From Rhyzopertha dominica (taxonomy: Eukaryota; Arthropoda; Insecta; Coleoptera; Bostrichidae), in assembly GCA_025024175.1 (NCBI GenBank), contig QCXZ01000064.1, positions 22,068,286 to 22,132,285 of the forward strand: a stretch of 64,000 nucleotides of DNA, in the 5' to 3' direction. Made by a program: the position numbers and the translations under genes. The notes below the pieces were generated by a model. The model made no database searches. It was not told where the DNA came from and saw only the letters and a list, made by a program, of their open reading frames with translations. Of this stretch, positions 21,199 through 35,430 are shown piece by piece (the first letter of the stretch is position 1; each line of letters opens with the position of its first letter).

Positions 21199-24100
21199 TT
21201 AACGACGATCTGTTTTTCCCACACCACGTTTTCCAGAGAACAGATGTTTCGGCTTTTTAGTACCAATAAACCTGTCAGCCTCTCCTTTAAGCCCATATTT
21301 CCTAACCTTGTTGCTAATGGCCCGATGAGCGATCTTTGACAACTTCTTGCGCATCTGCAAATCGAATACAAAAAAATATATCCATTGCCATTCTGCTTCA
21401 TCATCTTTACTACAAACATAAGTCATTAATATTACTTACCACAACATCCTTGACACCCTGTTCATCCCTGGGAGGTCTAGATACACTTCTGTTCCTGCTC
21501 TGAGATCTACTTTCACTTGTGTCCATTCTCATCCTTTTAGCTGGTGGTCCCACCGATCGACTCCTAGTTTTTGTCTTGGTAAAGTGAGCATTTTCTGTTT
21601 CACTCATATCCACTCCCAGTTCTTCCATTTGAGTCTTCAATTTTGACACGGAGCGGTCCCTTACCTAAGATTACAAAAACATAATTAATATTATATTAGA
21701 CCAAGATCTTTTCTCTAATAGCGCTAGCACAAAAAAAGTTCTGTTTGTATGTGTTAAATGTCAAAATTTGTGGACTTTGATAAACAAGTGGGGACAAACA
21801 AAGTAGATTCTTTCAGGCTATAATGTTCATAAACAAATTTATGAGTTAGCTTAAGCAATGAACTGGGCAACTGTTATAACCGATTTGCTAGATTTCAAAA
21901 CATACTTTCTAGTAATAGTTATTATCGCAGTTAAAATATTGCAAATGAAGTACATCAGGGATTTATTTTAGGATCAGTACTGTTAATTGTACATTATTAG
22001 ATATGTTTGTCTTTATAAAGAACAAGTAAATGTCAGTGACACCCCGCTTTATCACTGTTTTAAATTTGGGAACCGCATAGCTTTTTCATTATTTACTAAT
22101 CAAGAGCCTGAAGGAATAAGAATTTTATCTTGAGTAGCATAATTTAAAATTAAATCCACTGAATCATATGTTATGTGCTTTAAGGTTGAAACTATTAGGA
22201 AGTTGCAAGTTTGTATGTAATGGTTTGCTGGTACCATTCTGGTACTAATGTTCCCTTTGCCCTTTACACTCTGAGCTTAGGTGTAACCAGAGCTCGTTGC
22301 AGGAGATGCAAAAAATGTTGTTCTATCTATTGTTCGAGTAAATATGATCACTTCACTTTTTTTAATTGTTCCATTAAAGATAGTCAATAAGATAAGATAA
22401 AATTGAAATATTCTGGAAATAATAAAAAGAAAATTTTGTCTACCACCTATGAAATATAGGCCTTTTAGAACCAAGGGCAGCATCCTACGCGAGTGACACT
22501 ACATAAAAAAATGTTGTTTGGGTACATCTACTGACTAAGTTATCATCTAGTGAAAACCTAGGTCAGTCGGATACTTAGGAGCCGTGACATCACTATGGAT
22601 GGATGGAAAATTAAGCATATATACAACCTTTGGTGGGTTGTGCTAGAAAGAAAGACCCTGGATACACAAAATACCGTAAGTGATTGCGTCATTATTTTGG
22701 GAGCCGGGAATGAGCATATTTTATCTGATAGATGGCTGGGGCTTTGACAGACTGACATAATTTAGTATATTACATGTTTATGCATACAAGTGTTATAAAT
22801 ATATGAATTTTCAGCAACTTTTTGTGGAATTTTATTGTATTTTATCATTAATAAATGACATGTTTTCTATACATCATAACATTTCTTTGATTGGCAAATA
22901 TCGTTTTTTGCCAGGTTAGCAAGATTATTCTTTAAACTATGTTATATATTATACTAATGCCTTTTTCTCAAATAATAGGCAGTAAGGTATGGCCTTATCT
23001 CCAATTTGAGAAACAAGAAACCTCTTTGTAGGGAGGTAGCTAAGGGGTTCTGGTTTTATTCATTCTAGCAACCACAGACTATCCTACTATATCAGTCTTC
23101 AGGATAAGGACATTCCAACAACATTAATTAGTTTTGAAGTTACATCCAATATGATTCAAACATATCTCATGTTGATATCTATATTAAGATGCAAAAAATC
23201 ACTATGAAAAGGAGTACCGCTAATAGTTTTTTCAAAAAAAGAAGGAAAATCATAATAGCTGGATTTTATTGAAAAGAAGTGCCTTTCTTCTCCAGTCATG
23301 TGAGATAAATAAAAACATAATATTTTAGTATTATAATTTTTTCTGTGTTCAGGTTAATAGATTCTATCATAATTATATTTCCCGCTCATTTTTGGAGGAA
23401 ACAGGCAGGCATTGTGATTCTCTGTATATCTATGTTTTAAAAATATCTCAAGTTCAGATTTGCAAATACATATGTAATGAAAATTTTCACTGGGAGAGGT
23501 CACAAGTTTTCTTATCAAACCACAAAACTAGTTTTGACTGTGTGAGTATGGTGTCATGCTGCAGTTAATTTAGCAATTGTATGTTTTATTTTCACTGATT
23601 TTTAAGCTTATAATAATTGCCGATATGTAATTAAAATTTTTATATTTTGAGACAGGTTCTATGTGTAGCAACATGTATTACAAATGAATGAGTTTGTCCT
23701 TTAAGTTTATATGAAATGCACTTAAATTTGTTCTGAAATAAAATTCCAAAAGTTCTGAATATGTAATTAGCTAGCTGCTTTTAAGTTAGCAAACATTAGG
23801 CATTTGTTAAACATACCTTTGCACCTGATGTTCTGGGAATCTTCGGTTTCCTGCTCTGTTTATTCACTCGTGCCTCATCCTTAAGTATGGCCTTTTTGTG
23901 ACGAATTTGCAAAGCCAAAGCTTTAATCTCTCGCATGGTCTCATCCAATTCAATCTTTGGCACAACGTACATCCCCGTTTCTTCACGGATATCCTCTTCT
24001 TTTTCCAATTCGGCCAATTTATCGAAGATATCAGGATCGATGTAGTCTGCAATGTTGTGACCTTCCCATATTTCTGGAATAATATCGAAACGTTCTTCCT

Positions 24101-27100
24101 CTGGGATGTCGGTGTAGTGTTTCTTCAAGTTCAGGACATAGTCGTCGCCCTCTTCCAATTCGATCTCTCGTTCCAGTTTGCGTTTACGTTTTTCGGCAGT
24201 NTGTTGCTTTTTGGCTAAGACCGCAGGTGGTATACATGGCGGTCTGTTGACGTTGTCACGTGGTTTCGGCACAGCAACATGAAGACGATTGAGTATGCCA
24301 TCAACCTAGAGAAAAAGAGTAGATATATTGTTTGGAATAACGAAGGCACATTTGCTTAGCAAAAATGATAAAACAACAAATGGTGCAATCAGTGTGGTTA
24401 ATAAATTTCCAAGAAATGATAGATACACCATCAATTTTTGTTATTTTTTATGACTTAGACTGTCAATTTAATATTAAATCTTAAAGCATAGCTCAAACTT
24501 TGTGAGAAAGAGTATAGTCAGATAAGACTACTGTGGTGGCCCCCAAAGGCTGTGTGTGCTTTAAATAGTATTTGCTGGTAGTAATTGATTACTGCTGTTT
24601 TTCGGAGTTACAAGCCCCACTTTTAAAAATAAAACAGAACAAGTAATGTTTTGGTTCTTATTTATTTTTTCTCCAAAAAAGCTTTGGCTATTTTGGAGAG
24701 ACTCAATGCATATAAACAACAATAGTAATATCTACAAGTAGCACTTTTCTTGTCATTAAGCAATATATTTAAATATATTTTTTGCATGTTATCCTAGGAT
24801 AATAATTTAGGAAAAATATATAATATAGCCAATTTCATGACATTTTCAAAGATATATAAATCACTGCACTTGGTGTGACATAGTAAAATATGTCTCCAAA
24901 TCAATTAGACTTGTATTTATAAGAATATAGAGGAATACTGCACATCTGATTAGTACATCAGTGCCCTTTTGATTTTTTTTAATTTATAAACTGAAATATT
25001 TAAGAAATATGGACATTTAAAGTTACTGTGTACAGATGATTATGAAAAGTAAGACAAAATTTGTCACTAGATATATGCTACTTGCAAGCCTTCAAAGACT
25101 CAATTCTTATCAAGAAACCAAGAAGATTCCTTGGACCACACCTGCAGAAGCCTTCAGCAATACAATAAATTAGAATGGACCATGGAATAATCAGAATAGT
25201 CTAAAATAATCTTTTGATGCTGGTTAACCATAAAAACCTTATATGAGGATTTCTATAATACATTCTTGTTCAATTATTATTTCTGCATTGAGACAAACTA
25301 GTAGTTATAGAACCAGTATCACACAAAAAAAGTGAACTTTTTACTGCCCGTGAAATATGTGTCTGTGAAGTAGTTCTTAAATTTAATTCATTTACAAAAT
25401 TATTTCAGCAGTCAAAACAATCAATAACTTTCATAAGAATGTCCTATTTTGGATGAAGCATCACTTCTTCAGACAGGAATTATACTATAGCATGTAGTAG
25501 GGTTTTTGTGTTAGGTTCGTGGTCGCTCCAGGGTCTAAATTTTCTCTGAATTTACTTTCACCACGAAAGAAAATGTTACAAAAAGAAATCCATTACATTT
25601 ATATTAAGAAAGAGTAACCGATTTCTAATCACGTAGTTTGAACAGCATTATTTTTCTTGCACTAAAAACCTGTAATAGATGTTTTAGATGAACGCAGATA
25701 TTTCACAAAGTGTTACATAAAAAATAGTGGATTATACATTGTATAGAAAAAGTCAAGTTTCTTACACATCAATACAAATGTTCTGCTCTCTATGTGTTAT
25801 ATGAAAAACATCTGTGCGATAAAATTCAATCCGTACGGGTTTTAGCATGTCCATGTCAATATTCACTTCTTTATGTTAATGAGGCGGAGCTGTCTTGTTG
25901 GAATGTAAAGTTTTGGAATGTCATTTATCAGTTAAGCAAACCTCCAGTCTTGCAAAACGGTGGGTACATTGTATCTTACAGGTTTTTAGTAAAAGAAAAA
26001 TTAATGTTGTTCAACCTACTTGATGAGAACAGGCGATTTCTAAGCAAGCTTAAAAGTTAACAGACTACAGGTATGACAACATCTACTTAATATAAATCTA
26101 AGGATTTTTTTATATCTTTTTTCTAAATAAAATAATTTGAGAGATATATTTTTTTAGTGTAATTCATGGCGAAAGCAAATTCAGAGAAAGATTTGAACCC
26201 CTTGGAACGACCATGTACCTAATACCTGAACTTCCACTAGGATAATAAGTGTCTGTCAGAGAAAGTGTGACCTCCTAATATAAGTTTATAGTTTCAGTGC
26301 TGAAGTAAATATTGTAAATGAGTTTAACTTAAAAACTGCTAACAGATATACATCCACGGCATCGAGAAGATTTTCAAACAGAAGAATGCCTGGGCGCCAG
26401 TCATTAGTTGATATTCATTGGAACTTGAGTGACCGCGGTAGTTTCCGACGAGATAATGGTCAAGCAGATCGTTAAAAGACCACACCTGGGAAAATTTTTT
26501 AAATTCAATAGAAAATGATTCAAAAGTTAACTTAAGAGGGGCATTTACTTGGAGCAATCAGGCAAAATGTAAACTATGCAACCAGTGTTACCAGCGGGAC
26601 ATGGGACGTAAGAGGGTAGCCGATAGCTTGAAATTACGCAAAGATCAGACGGGCTAAACTAATATTCGAAAAATTGCTGACTGTCGCGTGTGCATAAAAA
26701 AGTATGCATGATATTAGTAACTTACTATGATATTATACCAGGTTATTAAAAATATGGAATAACCCATTTATTTCTGTAAATATGAACTATATAACATTTC
26801 ATTCTAACTACATGTTGACTATGATTTATGGAGGAACTTTTATAATAATTTTCATTCCGCCTCCCCATTGCTTCGGCAGACAGTAAACTAATGTGAAAGA
26901 GCTTTTAACATTAAACCTGTGACGTGTATTTAGACATACAATCTTAGAAATCCAGTCATATCGGAATAAATCGTATACCGCTCGATCATTCCCGACAGGT
27001 TTGTATCTTAGCCTCACTGTTCTCTGGATACCACGCGACGGACCTGGTGGGGATGGGCATCCGCATTCCGCTCTCTTGACGGACTCGTGCGAAAGGGTTT

Positions 27101-30100
27101 GCGGTTTTAGATTTTTTGAATGTTTTTACTTATTTATCGTGCTCATGTTTTTGGTAGTGTACAAAGAAATATGTAGCTACAACGTGGAGTACGAATTTTT
27201 CGTTTATGTGCCTTAGTTTTCGAGAAATAGCTCGCCAAAAATACGCATTTTTAAGCAAAATATAACAACAAATATTTACATTACCGTACCAAATTCAGAA
27301 AAAACTCGAACTCTACGTTGTAGCTACATCTTTCGTCATTGCCACGTCGAAATTTCACTTCGAAAAAGTTTCGAATAACTTGGTAAAATGTAAAACGGTA
27401 GGTGCTTAAAATGACCCGCTTTGCTCTAGGTAAACGCCCCTCTTAAGGAAGGTGTAAAAATCAACTTATACAATAAATGATAAATATAAAATAAACTCAT
27501 TTCAGATAGTAAGAATGCTAAAACTGCAAGGAATCTATCCTCTTCGTTATCAACAGGAATGAGAGCTTACAACAAACAATTATCCGCTTAGAGTAGGTAC
27601 AGTTTTTTCGATGGGTTTTGGACTATGAAGTTGAGTCAACATTATTTGCACAAATGAATCAACACATACGAGAAACAGAGTATTTAATATTCACAATAGT
27701 TATTTTTGGACAGACAGTAAAATGCACTAATTACCAATGAAGATTCTTTGTGAATGTGTGGGCAAGGATAATAAAAGATACGCTTATTGGTCCTGTTGTG
27801 TTACCAAAAGCTTATAAAATCTCTGGTGTATATGTCTGAAATAAATACAGGCGAAAAATTAATTGAATGAATAGAGTTGCCACCAATGTAATGAGAAAAT
27901 AATTTTTATATTTTAAGAGCTTACACGCTATTAGCTGTAGAGTCAGAATTTGCATACAAGAAAATGTAAATTTAATTGAACAATCTTTTTAATGAATGAG
28001 TGTATACCACCTATGTTCTTATTTTGTTTACTTAATTAATATTACATTATTGTTATGTTGCTCTTATTTTGTTTATAATACATATGTATTATCTTACTGT
28101 TCCTGTTGTTGTTTATAATATGTTGTTTTAGTTATACATAATCTTGTTCTTGTTGTTGTAATACAATTTTTGAATCTATTTTACTCGAAAACAGTTTGCC
28201 CTATCGACTTCTAACAAGACATTTTTCACGAAGACAATATTAGACATCATTCTTCATCAAAACCAAAAAGTTGGGGTATTTTTTACCTGCTACCCATTTG
28301 TTCTACCCCTGAACAAACAGTTCACTTAATTGATTAGTGGACCTCCAAAATGTAATTTTCTTACCTTCATTAGTTTCAGAGATATTTAATAATAACCCCT
28401 TTCAGGGATGAATTTTTATGGGACACTGACTGCTTAAGGAAGCATTTCTCGATAACTTTATTAGAATTTTTAACATTTTTAAGCACAGAATCTATTGCTA
28501 AAGTTCGGTAGGCTAATTTTGGGACACCCTGTATATATTTGAAATTTTTATGAAATTGACCATAATGTTTTTTTTTTAAAGTAGTAGTCTTAAAATAACA
28601 TGCAAAAAATACATTTAAAGATAAGACTGCTATTTTTTTCGCTAAGACAAAAAAAGCTACTTGTCAAGATTAATGTTGTTGTTTATATGCATTTTGTCTT
28701 TCCAAAACAGTTCAAGTACTTTTGCAGAAAAAATAAGATATACTATCTTTTTATTTTTTTTTTAATTATTACTACTACCTTTGGGGACACCATAGTAGTC
28801 TTATCTGGCTATATCTTTTACAGTGATTAGTAAGCAGAATTTTTAACATAAGTGTTCAAAGTTATTTAATGCAAATTATTATGATAAAAGATATCGAAGA
28901 TGTAACACCATACCTTCTTTGTTCTCATCTTCTGATCTACCCTGAAACTTAACAGCTTTTCGCATGCCTCGTTCTTAACTTCAATAACCCCAGCTTCAGT
29001 CACAGTAGACATTTCCATAAGAGTCACTTCAGGATCTTCTTCAACGTCTTTCAAGACTGCCCTGCGTTCAGGTGGCAACTCGTCTAATTTCACAATGTCC
29101 GTTTTGTTTGCAACTATAATTAAAGGTTTGTTTGCAAACAAAGGCTTGATGCTCTCAAACAATTTAACTTGTTCATCTAAAGTATGACCGCATTGTTCTG
29201 ATAGATCCATGACGTACAAAACACAGGCTCTTAGATGAGCTAGAGCAGTGACGGCTTGCATTTCTATTACATTACGTTCCTCCAGGGAGTGATCTAAGAT
29301 TCCGGGGGTATCGATGACTTGCCAACGTAAATATTTGTAATCGGTGTGGCCAACATAGAGGGATTTTGTAGTGAAAGCGTATGGCTGAACTTCTACATCT
29401 GCACGTGTTATTTTGTTAATAAATGATGATTTGCCAACATTTGGAAAACCTGTGGATAAAATAATAATTTAGAAACATAAATGCAAGTAATAAATGACAC
29501 ATCTATGTACATATGGGCCTCGAAACAAAATTTTGTAAGTATCACAGTGAATAAATGATATTTTATTAAAACTGCATTCTACAATTACAGAAATCTTAGG
29601 AACACATAACACATTCTAAGAACGTAATTATACTTTCTGGAGTATTGAACTGATAGAAACATTTAATTATACGAGCCCAGTCACCTATAAATCAGCATAA
29701 GTATAAGTAAAATATCAATTTTTATTTTAGACAGAAATCTTATTTTAAAGAAATGAACTTAAAAGTTGTGATTAATTATATTTGATATTTCACAATATTA
29801 GCAACAGTTTTACATAATTAAAGGTATAATATATAACACCTTTATTACTTATTACTATACACATGTACAGCATAAATTGTTAATAAACAATATTATTATT
29901 ATTATATGCTTATTGAATAATGCTGAACAATTTTTAATAGTCAATGGATTACTACCGCACAGCTCCTTCCAATATAAAAGAAATTTATTCATGGCAAATA
30001 TTGTAAATACTAAGGAGTGCAGAATCAAGTTTTCACTACAAAGTTTTATCAGGATTTATCACTATAAGTAAATGAGCCCTGTCTCATATTAGTTGGCCCA

Positions 30101-33100
30101 GTTCTATAAAAATTATAGATCCGTATTTTAATTCAAAATCAGTAGGTATACATAAATTTATGTTTATTACATATCTACACTTAGCAGGTGCTATACTATT
30201 TCACAGAAGTTTTTAAACAATTGCATTGTAAATTAAAAAAATATTACAGAGAACTTATTTTATACTACTGCAGTGCCAATACAATAAAAATTAAATATGA
30301 AATAAACAAACTCATTGTGATAACTAGTTTAATTTGACCTTTGAAAGTGACTTACTAGTGCCAAAGAATTCTTTTGTAGTATCATACATCCAGTGTTAAG
30401 TTAATATTAGCGAGTCATCAAAATTTTAGACTGGGTATTATTGTTTTTATATTTTGTTAGTTTATCTGTTTTGTATTTTTATAACTTTATATGTAAATGA
30501 TTTGACCCAAAAAGAAACCATTACTTTCTAACATTTTAATTCCATTCAAGTAGGTGTATTCAAGAATTTTTACGATTAGATTCACTGAGCCAGATGGGAC
30601 TCGTATACTGATTTGACAGAATCAGACTCTCATCATTTAAGTATTATGGGGATACATTTCTATAAAAAAACTTCTTCATTGAGGTCATTATAAAGTCCTT
30701 CTGAACTTTAACTACCTGAATGTCTCAAGGTCATTTTACATTATGTACATTAAAAAATTGTCTCAAAATAGCACAAAGACCTTCACAAAGATGTTTACAA
30801 AAATTAACATAAAATGCAGTATGTTAACAAGACTTACTTAAATTTTTACTATTTATAACAACACATCAAAGACACCTATTATGGAAGGTACTTTCCATAT
30901 ACACATTAAAAGTTTTATGTTACAAATGTCGCTAATCATAATGCATTTTGGATTGGTAACCATCCTACTTAAACTGTGCTTGACGTCAATTACAGACTCA
31001 TAAATATACTTTACAAAATTGCATGCCATCATTACTACAGCATTACGTACAACCAGCAGCCAATTAGCTGTTGCTTGAAATTGTATAAGTAAAGAATAAC
31101 CAGAGAACCTGTGGAATTCAAAATTGAAGTAAAATGTTGAAATACATATTTTATTTTAGAACATCATTGACATTTTTTTTACCCACTGGGTGTAAAAGTA
31201 TTCAATGTCTCTCATGTAATGTTTTTTTGAAGCAATATTTGCTTTCACTTTTTTTTTTGCTTTATTGCAATTGAGCTGTCTGTTTTTCAACATATCTGCT
31301 ACTCTCTTGTTCTATGTCTTCTGTGGCCTTCCTCTTTTCTGTGCTTTTGCCTCCTATACTTGTTTTGTTAGGTTTTCCTCATACATTTTCACACAGGTGC
31401 CTGAACCACATTAAACTATTATCTCCTGGAGTTTTGTTTTATTGGCACCATTTCCAGTTCTCTGACTTTGTCATTGCTTATTCGGCCCATTTTAGCTACC
31501 TTTCTCAAGTATTTCATTTCTGTCCATATGTTAATATTGGTCTATAAAAAACGGTCTTGTATACCATCATTCTTGTCTTCTCGCTTTATTTCCCTTTTAC
31601 TTATTAATGCTCTATTTAGTAAGTGGTACACCATTATCACACTGTTGATTTATGTTTCCATTGCTTTGTAGCATAACTCTCAGCTGATTACATAATTGCA
31701 ATTATCAACAAAAATTTCCATGGTCTCCACAGAGACGAGTGAATGATGCCGTATTGCCACTAGACTGGCATGGTGTCATCCACACTGTAATTCTCGCATT
31801 TCCATGGTAAACAAACAAAGCATTTGCTTATGGTTTAATTAAGTCTTTCCAATTTGAAAAATTTCATATTAAATGCAATGTATGAGTATAATTTAAAGTT
31901 ATGTATTTCTTTAAACCTAAATGGCTCTTTATATCACAAGTGAGACACATTTGACATCCTAAATAAAATAATGGTTAAATAAACAAGTACCTATACAGTA
32001 TAAAATTGTTTTCAAGTTACTTACAAAAGTAATTTTGTTCTGTATCTTCAACAAATTTTTGTTTACTCTATTGTTTTCTATTATTAGGCTCCACATCAAT
32101 AATAGGCTTCATTAGCCAAAAATTAAAGAAAATACTTCTTTTATATATGTAAAAGACATGTATTATATTTATTCACTTTTTATAGAATCATTGTGAGTAG
32201 CTACTGTTTTTTGCCTTGCTGTGTTGTCGCCCAGAATTTCTATAAAATTATCTCGAATTTCGGTCAAACTTTGTGAAATCCTTCGATACTGATACCAAGA
32301 TCCGTACACTAACTTATCAAACTGTTTATTACAGACTACACTTTATATACTAGAACATCACTTTTTACTGTGATTTTTCTTAATGAAACAGTGCTATTCA
32401 TTTTTAGCTTTATCGGAATCTTAATCACTTTACTTATGACTTTATTTACTATAAATACATTGAGGACTGTTAGCTATAAGAATGACATGTTTTTTGCAAA
32501 AAGTGCATTTTATCAAGAAGGTATGACACACAAGTATGTAGTTTAAAATAGGCTTGTTCAGAATTTTTCAAGTGTTGATTTTAACAGCTTTTTATGGTGG
32601 AAAATATGCCTACATACCTATCGCTGCACACAAAACCCCAAAATTTCAAGTAACAGTCAAATCAAATAGAAAGTTCATTCTGAAGGGGGAGGCTTGAAAC
32701 CCTGCAAAGAGGCTAGTCCGTGACGTAGGAAGCCATCATTAGTTGGATATAAATATAAGATTAGCAATTTTCAACAAAATTGGAAGAAATTGACCCTTGC
32801 CATTCTATTTAATAAGCTGGGAAGCAACTGTTGCATGTATTAATGTTTTAAAAATAAATAATTTTATATATGAGTACATAAAATTTCGTGAACAGGTCCA
32901 TTCAAGGAGCAATTCAAAAATGTAACAAAATTTGTGATTTCAAGATTAATAATCTAGATGGACTATCGGAAAATGAAAAAACTTAAGATTCACCTTTATT
33001 TAGGACAGCACATGTCTATATACAGGGTCCGCCACCTAAAACTCCCCAGGCTCGTATTTTCTTTGTTTTTTTTAGGTACAACCTTAAGTTGTATGTCAAA

Positions 33101-35103
33101 TTGTAGGTCTTTTTGAACTCTTTAAAAATAGCATAGTGAGGGTCCAAAATTTTTTTTTTGCATATTGTGATATTATGCAAATAAAGTTAATTTTTGTAAA
33201 TATTTTTTAACCTTACCCCATATAATAAATATTGCTTTATAGTTGGATGCCAATTTTTGTGGCCTTCAATTTGTGTCATTACCATGTATGCGTAATTTTT
33301 ACTCCTTCTTAGTGAAAAACAAGAAAAACTAGTCGCCGCCATGTTCTGTTATAGGGCCGTTCACAATTTTTAAACTGTTAGTTTAGTAGCTTATTATGGT
33401 ACAAATTACGCCTACATACCCATCGCTGCACACAAAACCCTAAAATTTTGAGTAACTTTTAAATAAATCAAGTACAAAGTTCGTTCTAAAGAGAGAGAGA
33501 GAGGCTAGAAAGCGAAACCCTGCGATGAGGCTAGTTTGGTTTTCTACATCGCCTACTAGCCTCGTCACGGGGTTTCATTTCCTAGCCTCTCACTCTTTAG
33601 AACGAACTTTGTACTTGATTTATTTAAAAGTTACTTATAATTTTTAAGTTTTGTGTGCAGTGATAGTTGTGTAGGCACAATTTGTACCGTAATAAGCTAC
33701 TAAACTAAGACTTAAAAATTCTGAACAACCCTATTTAAAGAACATGGCGGCGACTAGTTTTTGTTTTTCACTAAGAAGGAGTAAAAATTACGCATACATG
33801 GTAATGACACAAATTGAAGAAGACAAAAGTCGGCATTCAACTGTGAAGCAGTATTTATTATACGAGGTAAGGTTAAAAAATATTTACAAAAAATAACTTT
33901 AAACACAAAATATGATAATCTGCAAAAAATTTTTTTGGACACCCACCAAGCTATTTTTAAAGAGTTTAAAAAGACCTACAATTTGACATATAACTGAAGG
34001 TTGTACGTAAATAAAACAAAGAAAATACGAGCCTGGGGAGTTTTAGGAGGCGGACCCTGTATATCAGACCAACCGTCTACAAAAGTGTTAATAGGTATAT
34101 TACGAAAGAACTAACTTAGTTTGAGGGCATATATTCATATATGTATTTTGTTGTTATTGTGATAGATAATATCACAAAAAAAAAACAAAAACATTTTTGT
34201 AATATTCAGCGATTATGCATATTCTATTAATGCCACTGATTTATAAAAATTATAGCCACCTAGATACTAAAATTCAATTAAAACAATCATGAACATTTAA
34301 ATCACCTGAATTGATCCTCAAAAATTTATGGGTGTCTGACACAACTTGAGTATTACATTTATAAAATTTCGACAGATCTTTAGTAAAGATGTGAAAATAC
34401 CATTTTTCAATAGCAATTTATTCTAATTAAGCTTGTTGACATTAATAGAAGGTCTAATTATACTTACCACAAATAATAATTGTACGTGTATATGGGTCAA
34501 TGGAAGGCAGACGAGCCAAATGCTGTCGAACTTGTTCTAAATATGTCAGGTTCGATGCTTGTCTTTTCATTATCGTTGCCATACGACCTAAAGCAGCTCG
34601 TTTTAGTTGCTTACATCGATACAATGAATCTCCATATTTCATCAAACGCACATAGTCCTTTGCCACACTAGAAACATACAAGTTAATAAATGACGGCCGA
34701 AGACAAATTTGCATTAACTTACTTATCGATCAAGTGCCTTGCAGTGTTCAGTTGACCTAATGCTAGTTTGTAATGGTCTTTATCATACAGGACGTTCATT
34801 AAGTCTGCATAGAAAGGATGAACGTCGTCTAATTTGGGGAACTCCGTAAGGATTTGACTGAGGCGATCGTGGAAGCTTTGTTGAGCAAAACGGACTTTTC
34901 TCATGTAAAACGTACGAATACGTGTGATCTTATACTGTTTATGGACAACTGTCGGCGTTTTCCTCTGTGTTTTCGATAAAATTATATCGATGAAGTCCTG
35001 CAAGTAGGTTATATCGTTGAAAATCACTGTAGCAAGAGCAAAATAATATTCTTACCTTTGCGGGAGGGACCACCGCAATTTTCTTGAAGTTGTACAGTGA
35101 CAT
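21199..35103 (-). CDS. NOG1: Nucleolar GTP-binding protein 1 (NOG1/GTPBP4)
   Basis: Complete gene of seven coding exons: 35103-35056, 34997-34723, 34667-34468, 29449-28914, 24305-23817, 21664-21440 and 21354-21199, 642 codons plus stop, all with GT-AG borders and matching phases. The family (human about 634 residues) is an essential Obg-related GTPase that acts in the nucleolus and nucleus on pre-60S ribosomal particles. Visible: N-terminal NOG1 domain ([33 protein letters not shown]), G1 GFPNVGKS (175-182), G3 DTPG (221-224), G4 NKTD (289-292), [15 protein letters not shown], and the basic C-terminus ending [18 protein letters not shown]. The G1 motif is split by a 5.0-kb intron. An N at 24201 leaves residue 388 as His or Gln. 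The start matches the conserved family N-terminus. Confidence 0.97.
21665..23816. other. NOG1 intron 5
   Basis: No gene seen. A stretch near 22540-22760 has unusual higher complexity (GTGACATCACTATGGATGG) and may be a worn short interspersed repeat, but no ends or target duplication could be defined. Confidence 0.35.
24306..25510. other. NOG1 intron 4, promoter-distal end
   Basis: AT-rich intronic sequence without recognised features. Confidence 0.35.
25511..26222. mobile_element. Non-autonomous inverted-repeat element
   Basis: The left end (TTAGGTTCGTGGTCGCTCCA, continuing to TTCTCTGAATTTACTTTC) reappears inverted at the right end (GAAAGCAAATTCAGAGAAAG ... TGGAACGACCATGTACCTAA). The arms are about 55 bp with mismatches. 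No transposase is encoded and no clear target duplication is visible, so the superfamily is not assigned. Confidence 0.6.
26532..27446. mobile_element. TTAA-flanked non-autonomous element
   Basis: The body 26536-27442 (907 bp) begins GAGGGGCATTTACTTGGAGC and ends with the inverted GCTCTAGGTAAACGCCCCTC, flanked on both sides by TTAA (26532-26535, 27443-27446). A TTAA target is the hallmark of piggyBac-type elements, though the termini are not the classic piggyBac ones. An internal inverted pair centred on TGTAGCTACAACGT lies at about 27160-27195 and 27305-27335. No transposase ORF. It sits in NOG1 intron 4. Confidence 0.6.
27447..28913. other. NOG1 intron 4, promoter-proximal end
   Basis: AT-rich. 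GGGACACCCTGTATA at about 28519-28533 looks like one end of a mariner-type element (TACAGGGTG inverted); the other end was not found. Nothing else recognised. Confidence 0.35.
29450..32544. other. NOG1 intron 3, downstream part
   Basis: Long AT-rich intronic sequence. A pyrimidine-rich stretch at 31180-31670 hints at an old antisense LINE but no motif is clear enough to call. Confidence 0.35.
32545..32735. repeat. Partial copy of the neighbouring fold-back element
   Basis: This segment (CCTACATACC...CGCTGCACACAAAACCC, then GAAACCCTGCAAAGAGGCTAGT) resembles the inner left arm of the fold-back element at about 33360-33540, with many substitutions. An older relative lies next to the younger copy. 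Confidence 0.6.
33021..34061. mobile_element. Fold-back mariner-like MITE, ~500-bp arms
   Basis: Two long inverted arms, about 33023-33536 and 33555-34059, separated by a loop of some 18 bp. The outer ends are CAGGGTCCGCCACCTAAAAC and its inverse, flanked by TA on both sides (33021-33022, 34060-34061), which fits Tc1/mariner-type insertion. No transposase is encoded. The arms are long and similar enough to form an extended hairpin in the NOG1 pre-mRNA, where it lies in intron 3, or in antisense transcripts. Confidence 0.75.
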
Positions 35104-35430
35104 GGTTGTTGATTTTTGTTAAACTAATTATATAAACTTAGAAATTGCTCCAAAATGCACAACACTCAGCTGCGCACGTGGTTCACAGCAATCAAAAAGA
35201 CTGACGTTGACGTTGCACTTTGACATTGTCAAGTTGACAAATGACAATTGACTTGACATGTTTACTTACAGCAGATTATTATAGTACCTGTTTATAGGCA
35301 ACCAAATGTTCCCCAAGATTAATTATTCTTATCAAAAATTGCAGTCTACCTATTGGCTGTCTCTAAATTCGATGTCACAATTTATTTCTAGTGCGTATAC
35401 CTGACGTGAAATTATGACGAAAAGTCTATA
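35104..35430. promoter_or_regulatory. NOG1 upstream region
   Basis: Sequence directly upstream of the NOG1 start codon, expected to hold its promoter and 5' leader. It has a locally higher GC content (GCTGCGCACGTGGTTC around 35170) and contains CACGTG, an E-box, at 35175-35180. No TATA box is evident, as expected of a housekeeping gene. The role of the E-box is inference. Confidence 0.35.

Noticed and set aside
22540..22760. Possible SINE (GTGACATCACTATGGATGG)
   Set aside because: No box A/B, poly(A) tail or target duplication could be found.
26871..26882. TTGCTTCGGCAG, like the 5' part of U6 snRNA
   Set aside because: The rest of U6 (ACAGAGA box and 3' stem) is absent.
31180..31670. Pyrimidine-rich block with two overlapping ORFs, resembling antisense LINE sequence
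   Set aside because: No RT or endonuclease motif could be placed on either strand.
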